Both the position numbers and the translations under genes were made by a program. Below the pieces are notes generated by a model that did no database searches, was not told where the DNA came from, and was given only the letters and a program-made list of their open reading frames with translations. A stretch of 64,000 nucleotides of DNA from Geothrix sp. (GTDB lineage Bacteria; Acidobacteriota; Holophagae; Holophagales; Holophagaceae), in assembly GCA_019449415.1 (NCBI GenBank), contig JAGRPP010000026.1, positions 97,801-161,800 of the forward strand, in the 5' to 3' direction. This document shows, one piece after another, positions 17,224 through 25,074 of the stretch (position 1 is the first letter of the stretch; each line of letters begins with the position of its first letter).

Positions 17224-18584
17224 GCCCCGCCCTCCTGGATCCCGTGGCCCTCGCGGCCCGCATGCGGGGGCTCCCGAAGGCCGACTGGATGGGCCGGGTC
17301 ACGAAGGTGGTGGGCCTGGTGGTCGAATCCACGGGCCCCGAGTGTTCCGTGGGCGAGCAGATGCTCATTCACGGCCTGGATCAGGCCGGGCGCCCGCGGC
17401 TCATCCACGCAGAAGTCGTGGGGTTCTCCGGCCAGCGCGTGCTGCTCATGCCCATCGAAGAGACCGAAGGCATCCGTCCAGGCCTTTGGGTGGAAGGCAC
17501 CGGCCACCAGTCGGAGCTGCCCTTGTCCGAGGATCTGCTGGGACGCGTGATCGATCCCCTGGGCCGGCCCCTGGACGGGGGACCCCCCATCGAAGCCTTG
17601 GCCCATCTGCCCCTCCAGGGCCCGCCGCCCAATCCCATGCGCCGCAAGCGGATCGATCAGGTCCTGTCCACGGGCGTACGGGCCATCGACGGCCTGCTCA
17701 CCCTTGGCAAGGGCCAGCGGGTGGGCATCTTCTCGGGATCGGGCGTGGGCAAGTCCACCCTGCTCGGCATGGTGGCGCGCAACACCTCGGCTGAGGTGAA
17801 TGTGATCACGCTGGTGGGCGAGCGGGGCCGCGAGCTGCGCGAGTTCATCGAGAACGATCTGGGCGAGGAGGGCCTCCGCCGCAGCGTGGTGGTGGTCTCC
17901 ACCAGCGACCAGACGCCCCTGCTCCGCCTCCGCTGCGCCATGGCCGGCACCACCGTGGCCGAGTACTTCATGCGCCAGGGCAAGGATGTGCTGCTGATGA
18001 TGGACAGCGTCACCCGCTTCGCCATGGCCCAGCGCGAGGTCGGCCTCAGCGCCGGGGAACCGCCCAGCTCCCGGGGCTACACGCCCTCGGTCTTCGCCCT
18101 CCTGCCGCGTCTCATGGAGCGGGCCGGCACCTTCGAGGGCATGGGCTCCATCACCGGCATCTACACGGTGCTGGTGGAGGGCGACGACATGAACGAGCCC
18201 ATCAGCGATGCCGTGCGCGGCATCCTGGATGGCCATGTGGTCCTTTCGCGCAAGCTCGGCTCGAAGAACCACTTCCCCGCCATCGATGTGCTCGCCAGCC
18301 TCTCCCGCCTCTTCAGCGCCCTGGCGCCCCCGGAACAGAAGCAGCTGGCCAGCAAGCTGCGCGACCTCATGGCCACCTACCAGGACGCCGAGGATCTCAT
18401 CCAGATCGGCGCCTACACCAAGGGTTCCAGCTCCGCCATCGACCAGGCCATCCAGTTCCAGCCCGCCATCCAGGCCTTCCTCCGTCAGGCCACCGCCGAA
18501 GCCTCCGATCACCACCAGGCCATGCTCGCCATGGGCCAGATCTTCGGCATTGACCTCGCGCCGTTCCTGAAGGGACGCGCCTGA
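17220..18584 (+). CDS. fliI: Flagellar export ATPase FliI
   Basis: F1-beta-like ATPase that powers unfolding of export substrates, 454 residues. The Walker A motif GSGVGKST is at residues 173-180. The type III ATPase signature and the Walker B region (GKDVLLMMDSVTRFAMAQREVGLSAGEPP) follow, then the PSVFALLPRLMERAG segment. It overlaps fliH by 4 bases and fliJ by 1 base. Confidence 0.98.
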   Translation: MSPALLDPVALAARMRGLPKADWMGRVTKVVGLVVESTGPECSVGEQMLIHGLDQAGRPRLIHAEVVGFSGQRVLLMPIEETEGIRPGLWVEGTGHQSELPLSEDLLGRVIDPLGRPLDGGPPIEALAHLPLQGPPPNPMRRKRIDQVLSTGVRAIDGLLTLGKGQRVGIFSGSGVGKSTLLGMVARNTSAEVNVITLVGERGRELREFIENDLGEEGLRRSVVVVSTSDQTPLLRLRCAMAGTTVAEYFMRQGKDVLLMMDSVTRFAMAQREVGLSAGEPPSSRGYTPSVFALLPRLMERAGTFEGMGSITGIYTVLVEGDDMNEPISDAVRGILDGHVVLSRKLGSKNHFPAIDVLASLSRLFSALAPPEQKQLASKLRDLMATYQDAEDLIQIGAYTKGSSSAIDQAIQFQPAIQAFLRQATAEASDHHQAMLAMGQIFGIDLAPFLKGRA

Positions 18585-19033
18585 TGGCCGCCCGGTTCCA
18601 CTTCCGCCTCGAGCCGCTGCGCAAGCTGCGTGAGGCCCTGGAGCGCGAGGCCGAACGCGGCCTGGCCCGGACCCTCCAGGGCGAGCGCGAGGTGCGCGAG
18701 CACCTCGAGGACCTGGCCCGGCAGCACCGCGCCATCTTCGAATCCCGCCGCACCGCCTCGGGTCAGGCCCTCGACCTGGATCTGTGGCGGGCGGGGGAGC
18801 GCTTCCTGGTCGTGCTGGAGCGCCGCCAGCTCGAAGGCTACGAGCGCCTTCGCGAGGCCGTGGCCCAGGTGGCCTCCGCCCGGGCCGCCCTGGTGCTGGC
18901 CCACCGGAATCACCTCATGCTGGTGCGCCTCAAGGAGCGCCGAGCCCTCCTGCATGCCCGGGAACAGCAGCTCCGCGAGATCCTCGACATGGACGAGCTG
19001 GCCGTCCTCCGCCACCACCGCCAGAGCGCCTAG
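18584..19033 (+). CDS. fliJ: Flagellar export chaperone FliJ
   Basis: Small coiled-coil stalk protein that couples FliI to the export gate. The 149 residues are almost entirely helical and Arg/Glu-rich (FRLEPLRKLREALEREAERGLART opens the family pattern, ending with EQQLREILDMDELAVLRHHR). Sequence conservation in FliJ is weak, so position directly after fliI (1-base overlap) carries much of the call. Confidence 0.9.
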   Translation: MAARFHFRLEPLRKLREALEREAERGLARTLQGEREVREHLEDLARQHRAIFESRRTASGQALDLDLWRAGERFLVVLERRQLEGYERLREAVAQVASARAALVLAHRNHLMLVRLKERRALLHAREQQLREILDMDELAVLRHHRQSA

Positions 19034-19049
19034 ACCCCAGGAGTCCCCC

Positions 19050-19595
19050 ATGAACGCCCGCTACCTTCTCTGGATCTCGGCGCCCGTCGTCTTGTCCGCG
19101 GGCGTGATCTGGCTGTCCGCCCAGGAACCCAAGGGCGACCCGAAAGGGGCCGCCGCCGAGGGGGTGAAGGTGGCCGAGTTGGCCTCCCAGCTCCAGGCCC
19201 GGGAGAAATCCATCGCCCAGAAGGAGGCCGACCTGCGCCAGCTGGAACAGCGGCTCAACACCCTGCAGGCCACCCTCGACAAGGACCGCGGCGACCTCGC
19301 CACCCGGGAGAAGGCCGTCCAAGAGGCCCTGGCGAAGCTGGAACAGCTTAAGGTGCGCCCGGTCATCGATACCCAGATCATCCGCACCTACGAGGCCATG
19401 GAACCCGCCGCCGGAGCCCAGGCCATGAAGGAGTTGGCCGGCCAGAACATGGATGTGGCCGTGGCCCTCCTCGCGGGCATGACCCCCAAGAAGGCCGCCA
19501 AGCTCATGGACCAGCTGGCTCCCCTGGATGCGAAGCTGGCGGGCCGCCTGTCCGAGCGGGTGGGTCTGAGCAAGCCGAAGGATCCTGCCGCCTGA
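19050..19595 (+). CDS. MotE-like flagellar chaperone (MgtE-N-like domain)
   Basis: A 181-residue protein with an N-terminal membrane anchor or signal (YLLWISAPVVLSAGVIWLS), a coiled coil at about 40-100 and a C-terminal helical domain like the MgtE intracellular N-domain (YEAMEPAAGAQAMKELAGQNMDVAVALLAGMTPKKAAKLMDQL). Proteins of this layout directly after fliJ act as MotE, a periplasmic partner needed for MotC and stator function. No motC or motAB gene lies in this window. The start is set by CCAGGAG, 6 bases upstream of the ATG. Confidence 0.82.
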   Translation: MNARYLLWISAPVVLSAGVIWLSAQEPKGDPKGAAAEGVKVAELASQLQAREKSIAQKEADLRQLEQRLNTLQATLDKDRGDLATREKAVQEALAKLEQLKVRPVIDTQIIRTYEAMEPAAGAQAMKELAGQNMDVAVALLAGMTPKKAAKLMDQLAPLDAKLAGRLSERVGLSKPKDPAA

Positions 19596-19604
19596 GACGG
19601 TCGG

Positions 19605-19634
19605 CGGCTCGAGCGGGTCCGCCCGCGGGAGCCG
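19605..19634 (+). terminator. Strong GC hairpin after motE-like gene
   Basis: CGGCTC-GA-GCGGG-TCCG-CCCGC-GG-GAGCCG forms an 11-bp interrupted stem with a 4-base loop, starting 10 bases after the stop codon. There is no T run, so it may be a pause or attenuation site or a processing hairpin rather than a full terminator. Confidence 0.4.
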
Positions 19635-19640
19635 CGGGGG

Positions 19641-19688
19641 TCCGGGGGGACATCGCGAGCGAAGCGAGCAGGCGGCCCCCCCCCCGGA
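19641..19688 (+). other. Long G/C-arm hairpin with C10 tract and GCGAGC repeats
   Basis: TCCGGGGGG (19641-19649) can pair with CCCCCCGGA (19680-19688). The enclosed loop contains GCGAGC-GAA-GCGAGC. The right arm lies in an uninterrupted run of ten C (19676-19685), the longest homopolymer I noticed. It lies in the 177-base gap between the motE-like gene and fliK. Confidence 0.45.
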
Positions 19689-19718
19689 GAACATTAGTGA
19701 TTTTCTGCCCAATGGCCC

Positions 19719-19734
19719 CGGCACGGTCCTGGCG
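19719..19734 (+). promoter_or_regulatory. Possible sigma-54 promoter upstream of fliK
   Basis: GGCACG with TGGC downstream keeps the GG-N10-GC spacing (GG 19720-19721, GC 19732-19733). The -12 part is weaker than at flgB because one T of TTGC is replaced. The expected start near 19745 precedes the fliK ATG at 19773. Confidence 0.35.
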
Positions 19735-19772
19735 CTGGAAACCTACCCGGAAGGTCCGGGCGCGGAGTTTCC

Positions 19773-21482
19773 ATGCTTCCAGCCGGTGCGACAGCAGTCC
19801 TTGCAGTCCCCGAACGCCCCCTGGCGGAGCGCCCGGAAGCCAGGGAACCCGAGGCTTCCGACGGCCAGTTTGCCGGGCTGATGGCCCAATTCGTCCAGGC
19901 GCCCTCCCAGAGCCCGGCCCAAACCTCTGGCCAGGCTTCAGGCCAAGCTTCAGGCCAAGCTTCAGGCCAGGCGGATCGGGCGGAGGCCCCCGTGAACGAG
20001 AGCGGCCAGGCGCGACCTGAGCCTGCGGGGCCCGACGCGCCGCGCCGCGAGGCTGCGGCTCGAGCCCAGGACACCCAAGCCCAGGACACCCACCCCGAAG
20101 CTCCGACCACCCCCCCCACCAAGGTCCCGGCCGCAAGCGAGAAGGCCGAAGCCCCCCAGAACCCGGCTGCTCCCGCCGCGATGACGCCCACAGCCGCCAC
20201 TTCGGCCGCGATTCCCCCAGCGCCGGCCCCCGCAGCCGCGACGCCCCAACCAGCCCCCTCCGGGGCAACGACCGAGCCCGCCAAGGGCCCGGGGACTCCC
20301 GCTCAGGCCCTGACGACCTCCGCCCCGGCCGCCCTCCCGGGGGACCCCGCCCTTCCCGTGCCCGCCCCCTCGAAGGGTGAGGCAGCTCCGGAAGTCCCGC
20401 CCCCCGCCCCGGCCTCCGCCTCGACGACGCAGACACCCCGGGCCGTGGCTCCCGCCGGCTCCCCCATCGCCGCCAACATCCCCAACCCGCTTGACCCGGC
20501 CACGCCTGTCGCCCAGGCCGCCCTGCCGATCGCGGGCATTCAAGGCCCCTCCGTCCAGGACCCTGGCGCCAAGGGTGCCGAGACCCCGGCAGTCCTTGCC
20601 GTGATTCCGCCCCCAACGCCTCAGGCCCCAGTCCAATCGGCCATGCCCGATCTCAAGGAGGCCAACTCGGCCTCCAGGAAGACCACCAGCGCCCAACCCA
20701 CTGCCTCTCAGAAGGCGGTTGTTGAAACGGCGATCCCCCTCGTGGCGCCTGAACCCAGCGCCCCGCCCGTACCCGGACTGCGCACCGCGGACCTGCGCCA
20801 GGATCGGATCAAGGTTTCAGAAACCGCCAGCCCTGCCGTCTCCGAAGCTCCCACCGACCCTCGGGCCACCGCAGCTTCTCCAGCCGTTCAACCAGCGGAG
20901 CCCCCGCCTCTGAAACCGGAAGCGGGCCTTCTTCTCCCCGAAATGGTGTCGCCGCGGGCGGCGACGCATGCCGAGACCTCGGCCCTGACCGCCGCCGGAG
21001 CTTCGATCGCACCGTCGGGTCGGACCTCGGTGCCGGCCCCAGTCGCTCCGGCCCCGCCCCCCAGCGCCCCGCCGCCACCCCCCGCCAGCCCCATCACCCA
21101 GATCGACGGGAGCCTCCGCTGGATGCTCAAGGGTGGGGCCCAGGAGGCCCGCCTTCAGCTACACCCGGAGTCGCTGGGGCAAGTGACCATCCATCTCCGC
21201 GTCGAAGGCGGCGAGGTCCATGCCCGCCTATGGGTTACCGAGCCCGCCTCGGTCCAGGCCGTCCAGGAAGGTCGTCCCCACCTGGAGCAGTCCCTCCGGG
21301 ACCAGGGCCTGCAACTGGGCAGTTTCGATCTCCAGCAGGGCCATCGCCCCTTCCAGGAGGCGCCCCCGCCGCCGACCTTCCGGGACCGCTCCCCGCTCGC
21401 GGGGTTGGCAGCCCGGCAAGAAGCACCCGCAACCGCCGCCCCGTCCATCCTGAACCCGCACCATGTCGAGCTCTACGCCTGA
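19773..21482 (+). CDS. fliK: Flagellar hook-length control protein FliK
   Basis: Secreted molecular ruler that ends hook growth, 569 residues. About 430 N-terminal residues are an Ala/Pro/Thr-rich, low-complexity ruler, including a 12-base repeat encoding Gly-Gln-Ala-Ser units (19929-19972). The conserved C-terminal FliK domain starts near residue 445 (DGSLRWMLKGGAQEARLQLHPESLGQVTIHLRVEGGEVHARLWV...). GGAG lies 5-6 bases before the ATG. flgD and flgE follow, the normal order for hook genes. Confidence 0.93.
   Translation: MLPAGATAVLAVPERPLAERPEAREPEASDGQFAGLMAQFVQAPSQSPAQTSGQASGQASGQASGQADRAEAPVNESGQARPEPAGPDAPRREAAARAQDTQAQDTHPEAPTTPPTKVPAASEKAEAPQNPAAPAAMTPTAATSAAIPPAPAPAAATPQPAPSGATTEPAKGPGTPAQALTTSAPAALPGDPALPVPAPSKGEAAPEVPPPAPASASTTQTPRAVAPAGSPIAANIPNPLDPATPVAQAALPIAGIQGPSVQDPGAKGAETPAVLAVIPPPTPQAPVQSAMPDLKEANSASRKTTSAQPTASQKAVVETAIPLVAPEPSAPPVPGLRTADLRQDRIKVSETASPAVSEAPTDPRATAASPAVQPAEPPPLKPEAGLLLPEMVSPRAATHAETSALTAAGASIAPSGRTSVPAPVAPAPPPSAPPPPPASPITQIDGSLRWMLKGGAQEARLQLHPESLGQVTIHLRVEGGEVHARLWVTEPASVQAVQEGRPHLEQSLRDQGLQLGSFDLQQGHRPFQEAPPPPTFRDRSPLAGLAARQEAPATAAPSILNPHHVELYA
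19929..19972 (+). repeat. 12-bp tandem repeat inside fliK
   Basis: Three full copies and a partial fourth of GGCCARGCTTCA, in frame and encoding GQAS units. Copy-number change would alter the ruler length by multiples of four residues without a frameshift. Confidence 0.85.
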
Positions 21483-21520
21483 TCGGCACGCTTCCTGTTC
21501 TCACCCCCCTGGAGGTCCCT

Positions 21521-22183
21521 ATGGAAACCGGCATGATCAGCGCGACCACCGCCGCCACCACCACGACCAATAAGACGGCTACGGCCAAGAACGCCCTGGA
21601 CAAGGACGGATTCCTCAAGCTGCTGGTCGCCCAGCTGAAGAACCAGGACCCCACGGGGGCCGGCCAGGATCCCAACCAGATGGTCCAGCAGCTCACCAGC
21701 TTCTCGAGCCTGGAGCAGAGCCAGCAGACCAACACCCTGCTGACGGGCCTCCAGACCCAGACGGCGGGCCTCTTCCAGGCCCAGACCGCCGGCCTGGTGG
21801 GCAAGAATGTGAAGGTGGACGGCTCCGGCTTCAACCTGAAGTCCGGCCAGGCCGCCATGAACCTGGAACTTGCCTCCACGGCCAATGTGACCGTGACCGT
21901 GCGTGACGCCACCGGCAATGTGGTGGCCACCCTGCCCCAGGGCCACCTCAACCGGGGTGCCTCGACCCTCACCTGGGACGGCAAGGATGCCTCGGGCACG
22001 CCGCTGCCGGACGGCGCCTACAAGGTGGAAGTCTCGGCCACCGGCGACGATGGCAAAGCCGTGAGCTTCCGCACCAGCCTGACCCTGAAGGTGGACGCCG
22101 TGACCTTCAAGGACAACGGCATCTACCTGGCTTCGGGAGGCAACATCTTCTCCCTCGCCGATGTCCTCGAAATCACCGCCTGA
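21521..22183 (+). CDS. flgD: Flagellar hook cap / scaffolding protein FlgD
   Basis: Caps the growing hook, 220 residues. The N-terminal FlgD domain contains LDKDGFLKLLVAQLKNQDPTGAGQDPNQMVQQLTSFSSLEQ (about 27-67). The middle FlgD-Ig/tudor region has GQAAMNLELASTANVTVTVRDATGNVVATL and LTWDGKDASGTPLPDGAYKVEV. The ATG at 21521 is set by CTGGAGG 5-6 bases upstream. The upstream open frame is not FlgD. Confidence 0.96.
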   Translation: METGMISATTAATTTTNKTATAKNALDKDGFLKLLVAQLKNQDPTGAGQDPNQMVQQLTSFSSLEQSQQTNTLLTGLQTQTAGLFQAQTAGLVGKNVKVDGSGFNLKSGQAAMNLELASTANVTVTVRDATGNVVATLPQGHLNRGASTLTWDGKDASGTPLPDGAYKVEVSATGDDGKAVSFRTSLTLKVDAVTFKDNGIYLASGGNIFSLADVLEITA

Positions 22184-22211
22184 ACCCGACCCCAGACCCC
22201 AGGAGAACCCC

Positions 22212-23510
22212 ATGAGCCTCTACTCCGCCTTCTACTCCGGCCTTTCGGGCCTGTCCACCAACGCCAGCGCCCTGAATGTGATCGGCAACAACCTGTCGAA
22301 CATCAACACGGTCGGGTTCAAGGGCTCCAGCACGACCTTCCGCGACATCTTCAGCACGAGCCTGGGCGGCGTGTCCACGCAGGGGAACGGCAACCCCATC
22401 CAGTTCGGCCTGGGCGTACAGACCAACAGCGTGAGCCAGGACTTCTCCCAGTCCTCCTTCCAGAGCACGGGCAACGCCCTTGACATGGCCATCCAGGGCA
22501 ACGGGTTCTTCACCCTCCAGACCTCCGATGGGCGCCAGGTCTTCAGCCGGGCCGGGAACTTCACCCGCAACAACGCCGGCTTCCTGGTGGCCAGCGACGG
22601 CGCCAATGTCATGGGCTGGAACCGGGACACGGCCACGGGCCTGGTGAACACCTCCGCCGCCCTCGCGCCCATCCGCATCGACGCCAGCACCACCGCCAGC
22701 GCCTTCGCCACCCAGAATGTGCGCCTGGGCATCAACCTGAACGCCTCCACCTTCGACCCGACCTCGACGGTCCCCCCCAGCGCTCCCGTGTCCTCGCTCA
22801 CGACCCCCATCCAGGTCTACGACAGCCAGGGCAACGCGCAGAACATCACCGTCACCTACACGAAGACAGGGCCCAACACCTGGGACTACGCGGCCTCCGT
22901 CTCCGCCCCGGCCACCATCGGTGGAGGCGCCTCGGGCACCCTCACCTTCAGCGCGGCCGGCACCCTGCTGACCATCAATGGCTCGGCCCCTACCGCCGGC
23001 AACAACCCCAAGCTGACCGCCATCAACTGGAACAACGGGACCGCCACCCAGGACATCACCTGGAACATCGTCAATCCCGACAACTCCGTCAACCTGACCC
23101 AGTATTCCGCCGCCAGCACCACCAGCAGCAGCTTCCAGGATGGCTATGCGGCCGGCACCTTGCGTGATCTGACGGTGGACCAGAACGGCATCATCAGCGG
23201 CACCTTCACCAACGGCCAGGTCATCTCCCTCGCCCAGGTGGCCCTCTCCAGCTTCAACAATGTGAACGGCCTGGTGCAGACCGGCAACAACCACTGGGGC
23301 CAGAGCCTCGCCTCGGGTTCCCCCACCGTCGGCCTGGCCAACCAGGGCGGCCGCGGCGGTGTGCTGGGCTCCAACCTCGAACTCTCCAATGTGGATGTGG
23401 CCGGCGAATTCACCAAGCTCATCCTCAGCCAGCGCGGCTACCAGGCCAATTCCCGCATCGTGACCACCACCGACGAACTGCTTCAGGAAACCCTGAACCT
23501 CAAGCGGTAA
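22212..23510 (+). CDS. flgE: Flagellar hook protein FlgE
   Basis: Hook subunit of 432 residues. It has the N-terminal rod/hook signature MSLYSAFYSGLSGLSTNASALNVIGNNLSNINTVGFKGSSTTF, the FlgE/F/G middle (QGNGFFTLQTSDGRQVFSRAGNFTRNNAGFLV), a variable D2 region, and the C-terminal motif (LELSNVDVAGEFTKLILSQRGYQANSRIVTTTDELLQ). The start at 22212 follows CCAGGAG. It closes the flagellar block in this window. Confidence 0.97.
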   Translation: MSLYSAFYSGLSGLSTNASALNVIGNNLSNINTVGFKGSSTTFRDIFSTSLGGVSTQGNGNPIQFGLGVQTNSVSQDFSQSSFQSTGNALDMAIQGNGFFTLQTSDGRQVFSRAGNFTRNNAGFLVASDGANVMGWNRDTATGLVNTSAALAPIRIDASTTASAFATQNVRLGINLNASTFDPTSTVPPSAPVSSLTTPIQVYDSQGNAQNITVTYTKTGPNTWDYAASVSAPATIGGGASGTLTFSAAGTLLTINGSAPTAGNNPKLTAINWNNGTATQDITWNIVNPDNSVNLTQYSAASTTSSSFQDGYAAGTLRDLTVDQNGIISGTFTNGQVISLAQVALSSFNNVNGLVQTGNNHWGQSLASGSPTVGLANQGGRGGVLGSNLELSNVDVAGEFTKLILSQRGYQANSRIVTTTDELLQETLNLKR

Positions 23511-23528
23511 CAGGACTTCCCGTTCTTC

Positions 23529-23550
23529 GCGCGGCCCGCCCGGGCCGCGC
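23529..23550 (+). terminator. Hairpin after flgE
   Basis: GCGCGGCCCG and CGGGCCGCGC form a perfect 10-bp stem around a 2-base centre, 18 bases after the flgE stop. No T run follows, so termination would be weak or factor-assisted. It marks the boundary between the flagellar block and ispG. Confidence 0.5.
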
Positions 23551-23603
23551 GCTGCGTACAGCCATCCATAGGCGGGTAAACTGGGATCTTTGACCGAGGC
23601 CCC

Positions 23604-24710
23604 ATGTCCGATCAGGAACTCCAGCCCCTCGCCCCTCGCCGGAAGACCCGCCAGATCCTGGTGGGCAAGGTGCCGGTGGGCGGGGACGCCCCCATCAGCG
23701 TCCAGAGCATGACCAAGACGGACACCCGGGATGTGGAGGCCACCGTCAACCAGATCTACGGCTACGCCAACGCGGGCTGCGAGATCGTCCGCGTGAGCGT
23801 CCCCACCAAGAAGGCCGGCGAAGTCTTCCACGAAATCTGCAACCGCAGCCCCATTCCCGTGGTGGCGGACATCCACTTCGACTACCGGCTGGCGCTGGTG
23901 GCCGCGGACGGCGGCGCCGCCTGCCTGCGCATCAATCCCGGCAACATCGGCGGCCAGGACCGCGTCAAGGCCGTGGTGGACAAGGCCGGGTCGAAGGGGA
24001 TTCCGATCCGCATCGGCGTGAACGGCGGCAGCCTCGAGAAGGACCTGCTGGAGAAGTTCGGCACCGCCACCCCTGAGGCCATGGTGGAGAGCGCCCTGCG
24101 CCACATTGAGGTCCTCGAGCGCGAGGGCTTCTATGACATCAAGATCAGCCTCAAGGCCAGCGATGTGATCCGCACCGTGCAGGCCTACCGGCTGCTGGCG
24201 AAGCAGGTGGACTATCCCTTCCACCTGGGGATCACGGAAGCGGGCACGCCCTTCGGCGGCACCATTCGTTCGAGCGTCGGAATGGGCATCCTCTTGGCCG
24301 AGGGCTTGGGCGACACCATCCGCGTCTCCCTCACGGGCGACGGCGAGGACGAGTGCCGTGTGGGCCACGAAATGCTGCGGTCGCTCGCTTTGCGCTCTGG
24401 CGGCTTCCGCATGGTGAGCTGCCCCAGCTGCGGGCGGGTCCAGATCGACCTCAACCGCGTGGCCAACGAGATCGAGGAGGGCCTCAAGGCCATCAACCAC
24501 GAGAACATCACCTACGCCGTCATGGGCTGCGTGGTGAACGGGCCTGGCGAGGCCAAGGACGCGGATCTCGGCGTGGCCGGCGGCGCCGGCGAAGGCCTCA
24601 TCTACCGCAAGGGCGAGCTCATCCGGAAGGTGAAGGAGGAGGATCTGGTCCCCGCTTTCCTCGAGGAAGCCCGGAAGGTGAAGGCCGAGGCGGATGCGGC
24701 GAAGGCCTAG
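23604..24710 (+). CDS. ispG: 4-hydroxy-3-methylbut-2-enyl diphosphate synthase IspG
   Basis: [4Fe-4S] enzyme of the MEP isoprenoid pathway (MEcPP to HMBPP), 368 residues. A TIM-barrel N-domain begins RKTRQILVGKVPVGGDAPISVQSMTKTDTRDVEATVNQI. The cluster ligands are seen in VSCPSCGRVQIDL and AVMGCVVNGPGEA. The 368-residue length is the short bacterial form without the insert domain. yidD overlaps its 3' end. Confidence 0.98.
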   Translation: MSDQELQPLAPRRKTRQILVGKVPVGGDAPISVQSMTKTDTRDVEATVNQIYGYANAGCEIVRVSVPTKKAGEVFHEICNRSPIPVVADIHFDYRLALVAADGGAACLRINPGNIGGQDRVKAVVDKAGSKGIPIRIGVNGGSLEKDLLEKFGTATPEAMVESALRHIEVLEREGFYDIKISLKASDVIRTVQAYRLLAKQVDYPFHLGITEAGTPFGGTIRSSVGMGILLAEGLGDTIRVSLTGDGEDECRVGHEMLRSLALRSGGFRMVSCPSCGRVQIDLNRVANEIEEGLKAINHENITYAVMGCVVNGPGEAKDADLGVAGGAGEGLIYRKGELIRKVKEEDLVPAFLEEARKVKAEADAAKA

Positions 24711-25008
24711 GGTGGTGGCCTGGTTGCTGGCCCACCCCCTGGCGGCCCTCGGGCTCTACCTGGTGCTGGAAGCCTGCCTGCCCGTGCGCTTCCAGCCCAC
24801 GGCCTGGGTCTGCCGCGGCCTGATCCGCACCTATCAGGCGACCCTATCCAGCCACCTGCCCACCCAGTGCAAATTCACCCCCACCTGCAGCCACTATGGC
24901 CTGGGCTGCATCCAGCGGTACGGCACCCTCCGCGGCGGCCTGCTCACCACCTGGCGCCTGCTCCGCTGTTCGCCCCTGACCCAGGGCGGGATCGATCCGG
25001 TTCCATAA
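24694..25008 (+). CDS. yidD: Membrane protein insertion efficiency factor YidD
   Basis: Small membrane-associated protein that assists YidC, 104 residues. The family core is LIRTYQATLSSHLPTQCKFTPTCSHYGLGCIQRYGTLRGGLLTTWRLLRCSPLTQGGIDPVP, with the three conserved cysteines. An N-terminal hydrophobic helix precedes it. The ATG at 24694 overlaps ispG by 17 bases and follows GAGG. GTG at 24712 is an alternative. It is unusual in not sitting beside rnpA/yidC. Confidence 0.93.
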   Translation: MRRRPRVVAWLLAHPLAALGLYLVLEACLPVRFQPTAWVCRGLIRTYQATLSSHLPTQCKFTPTCSHYGLGCIQRYGTLRGGLLTTWRLLRCSPLTQGGIDPVP

Positions 25009-25009
25009 A

Positions 25010-25038
25010 CCACCCTTCTATCCCAGGATGGAGGGTGG
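25010..25038 (+). terminator. Hairpin after yidD
   Basis: CCACCCT (25010-25016) pairs with AGGGTGG (25032-25038), with a smaller ATCC/GGAT stem inside the loop, followed by CTTTGG. It begins 2 bases after the yidD stop. Confidence 0.5.
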
Positions 25039-25074
25039 CTTTGGCCTGTGATGAATGCTTGGGGAGGTCCGGCG

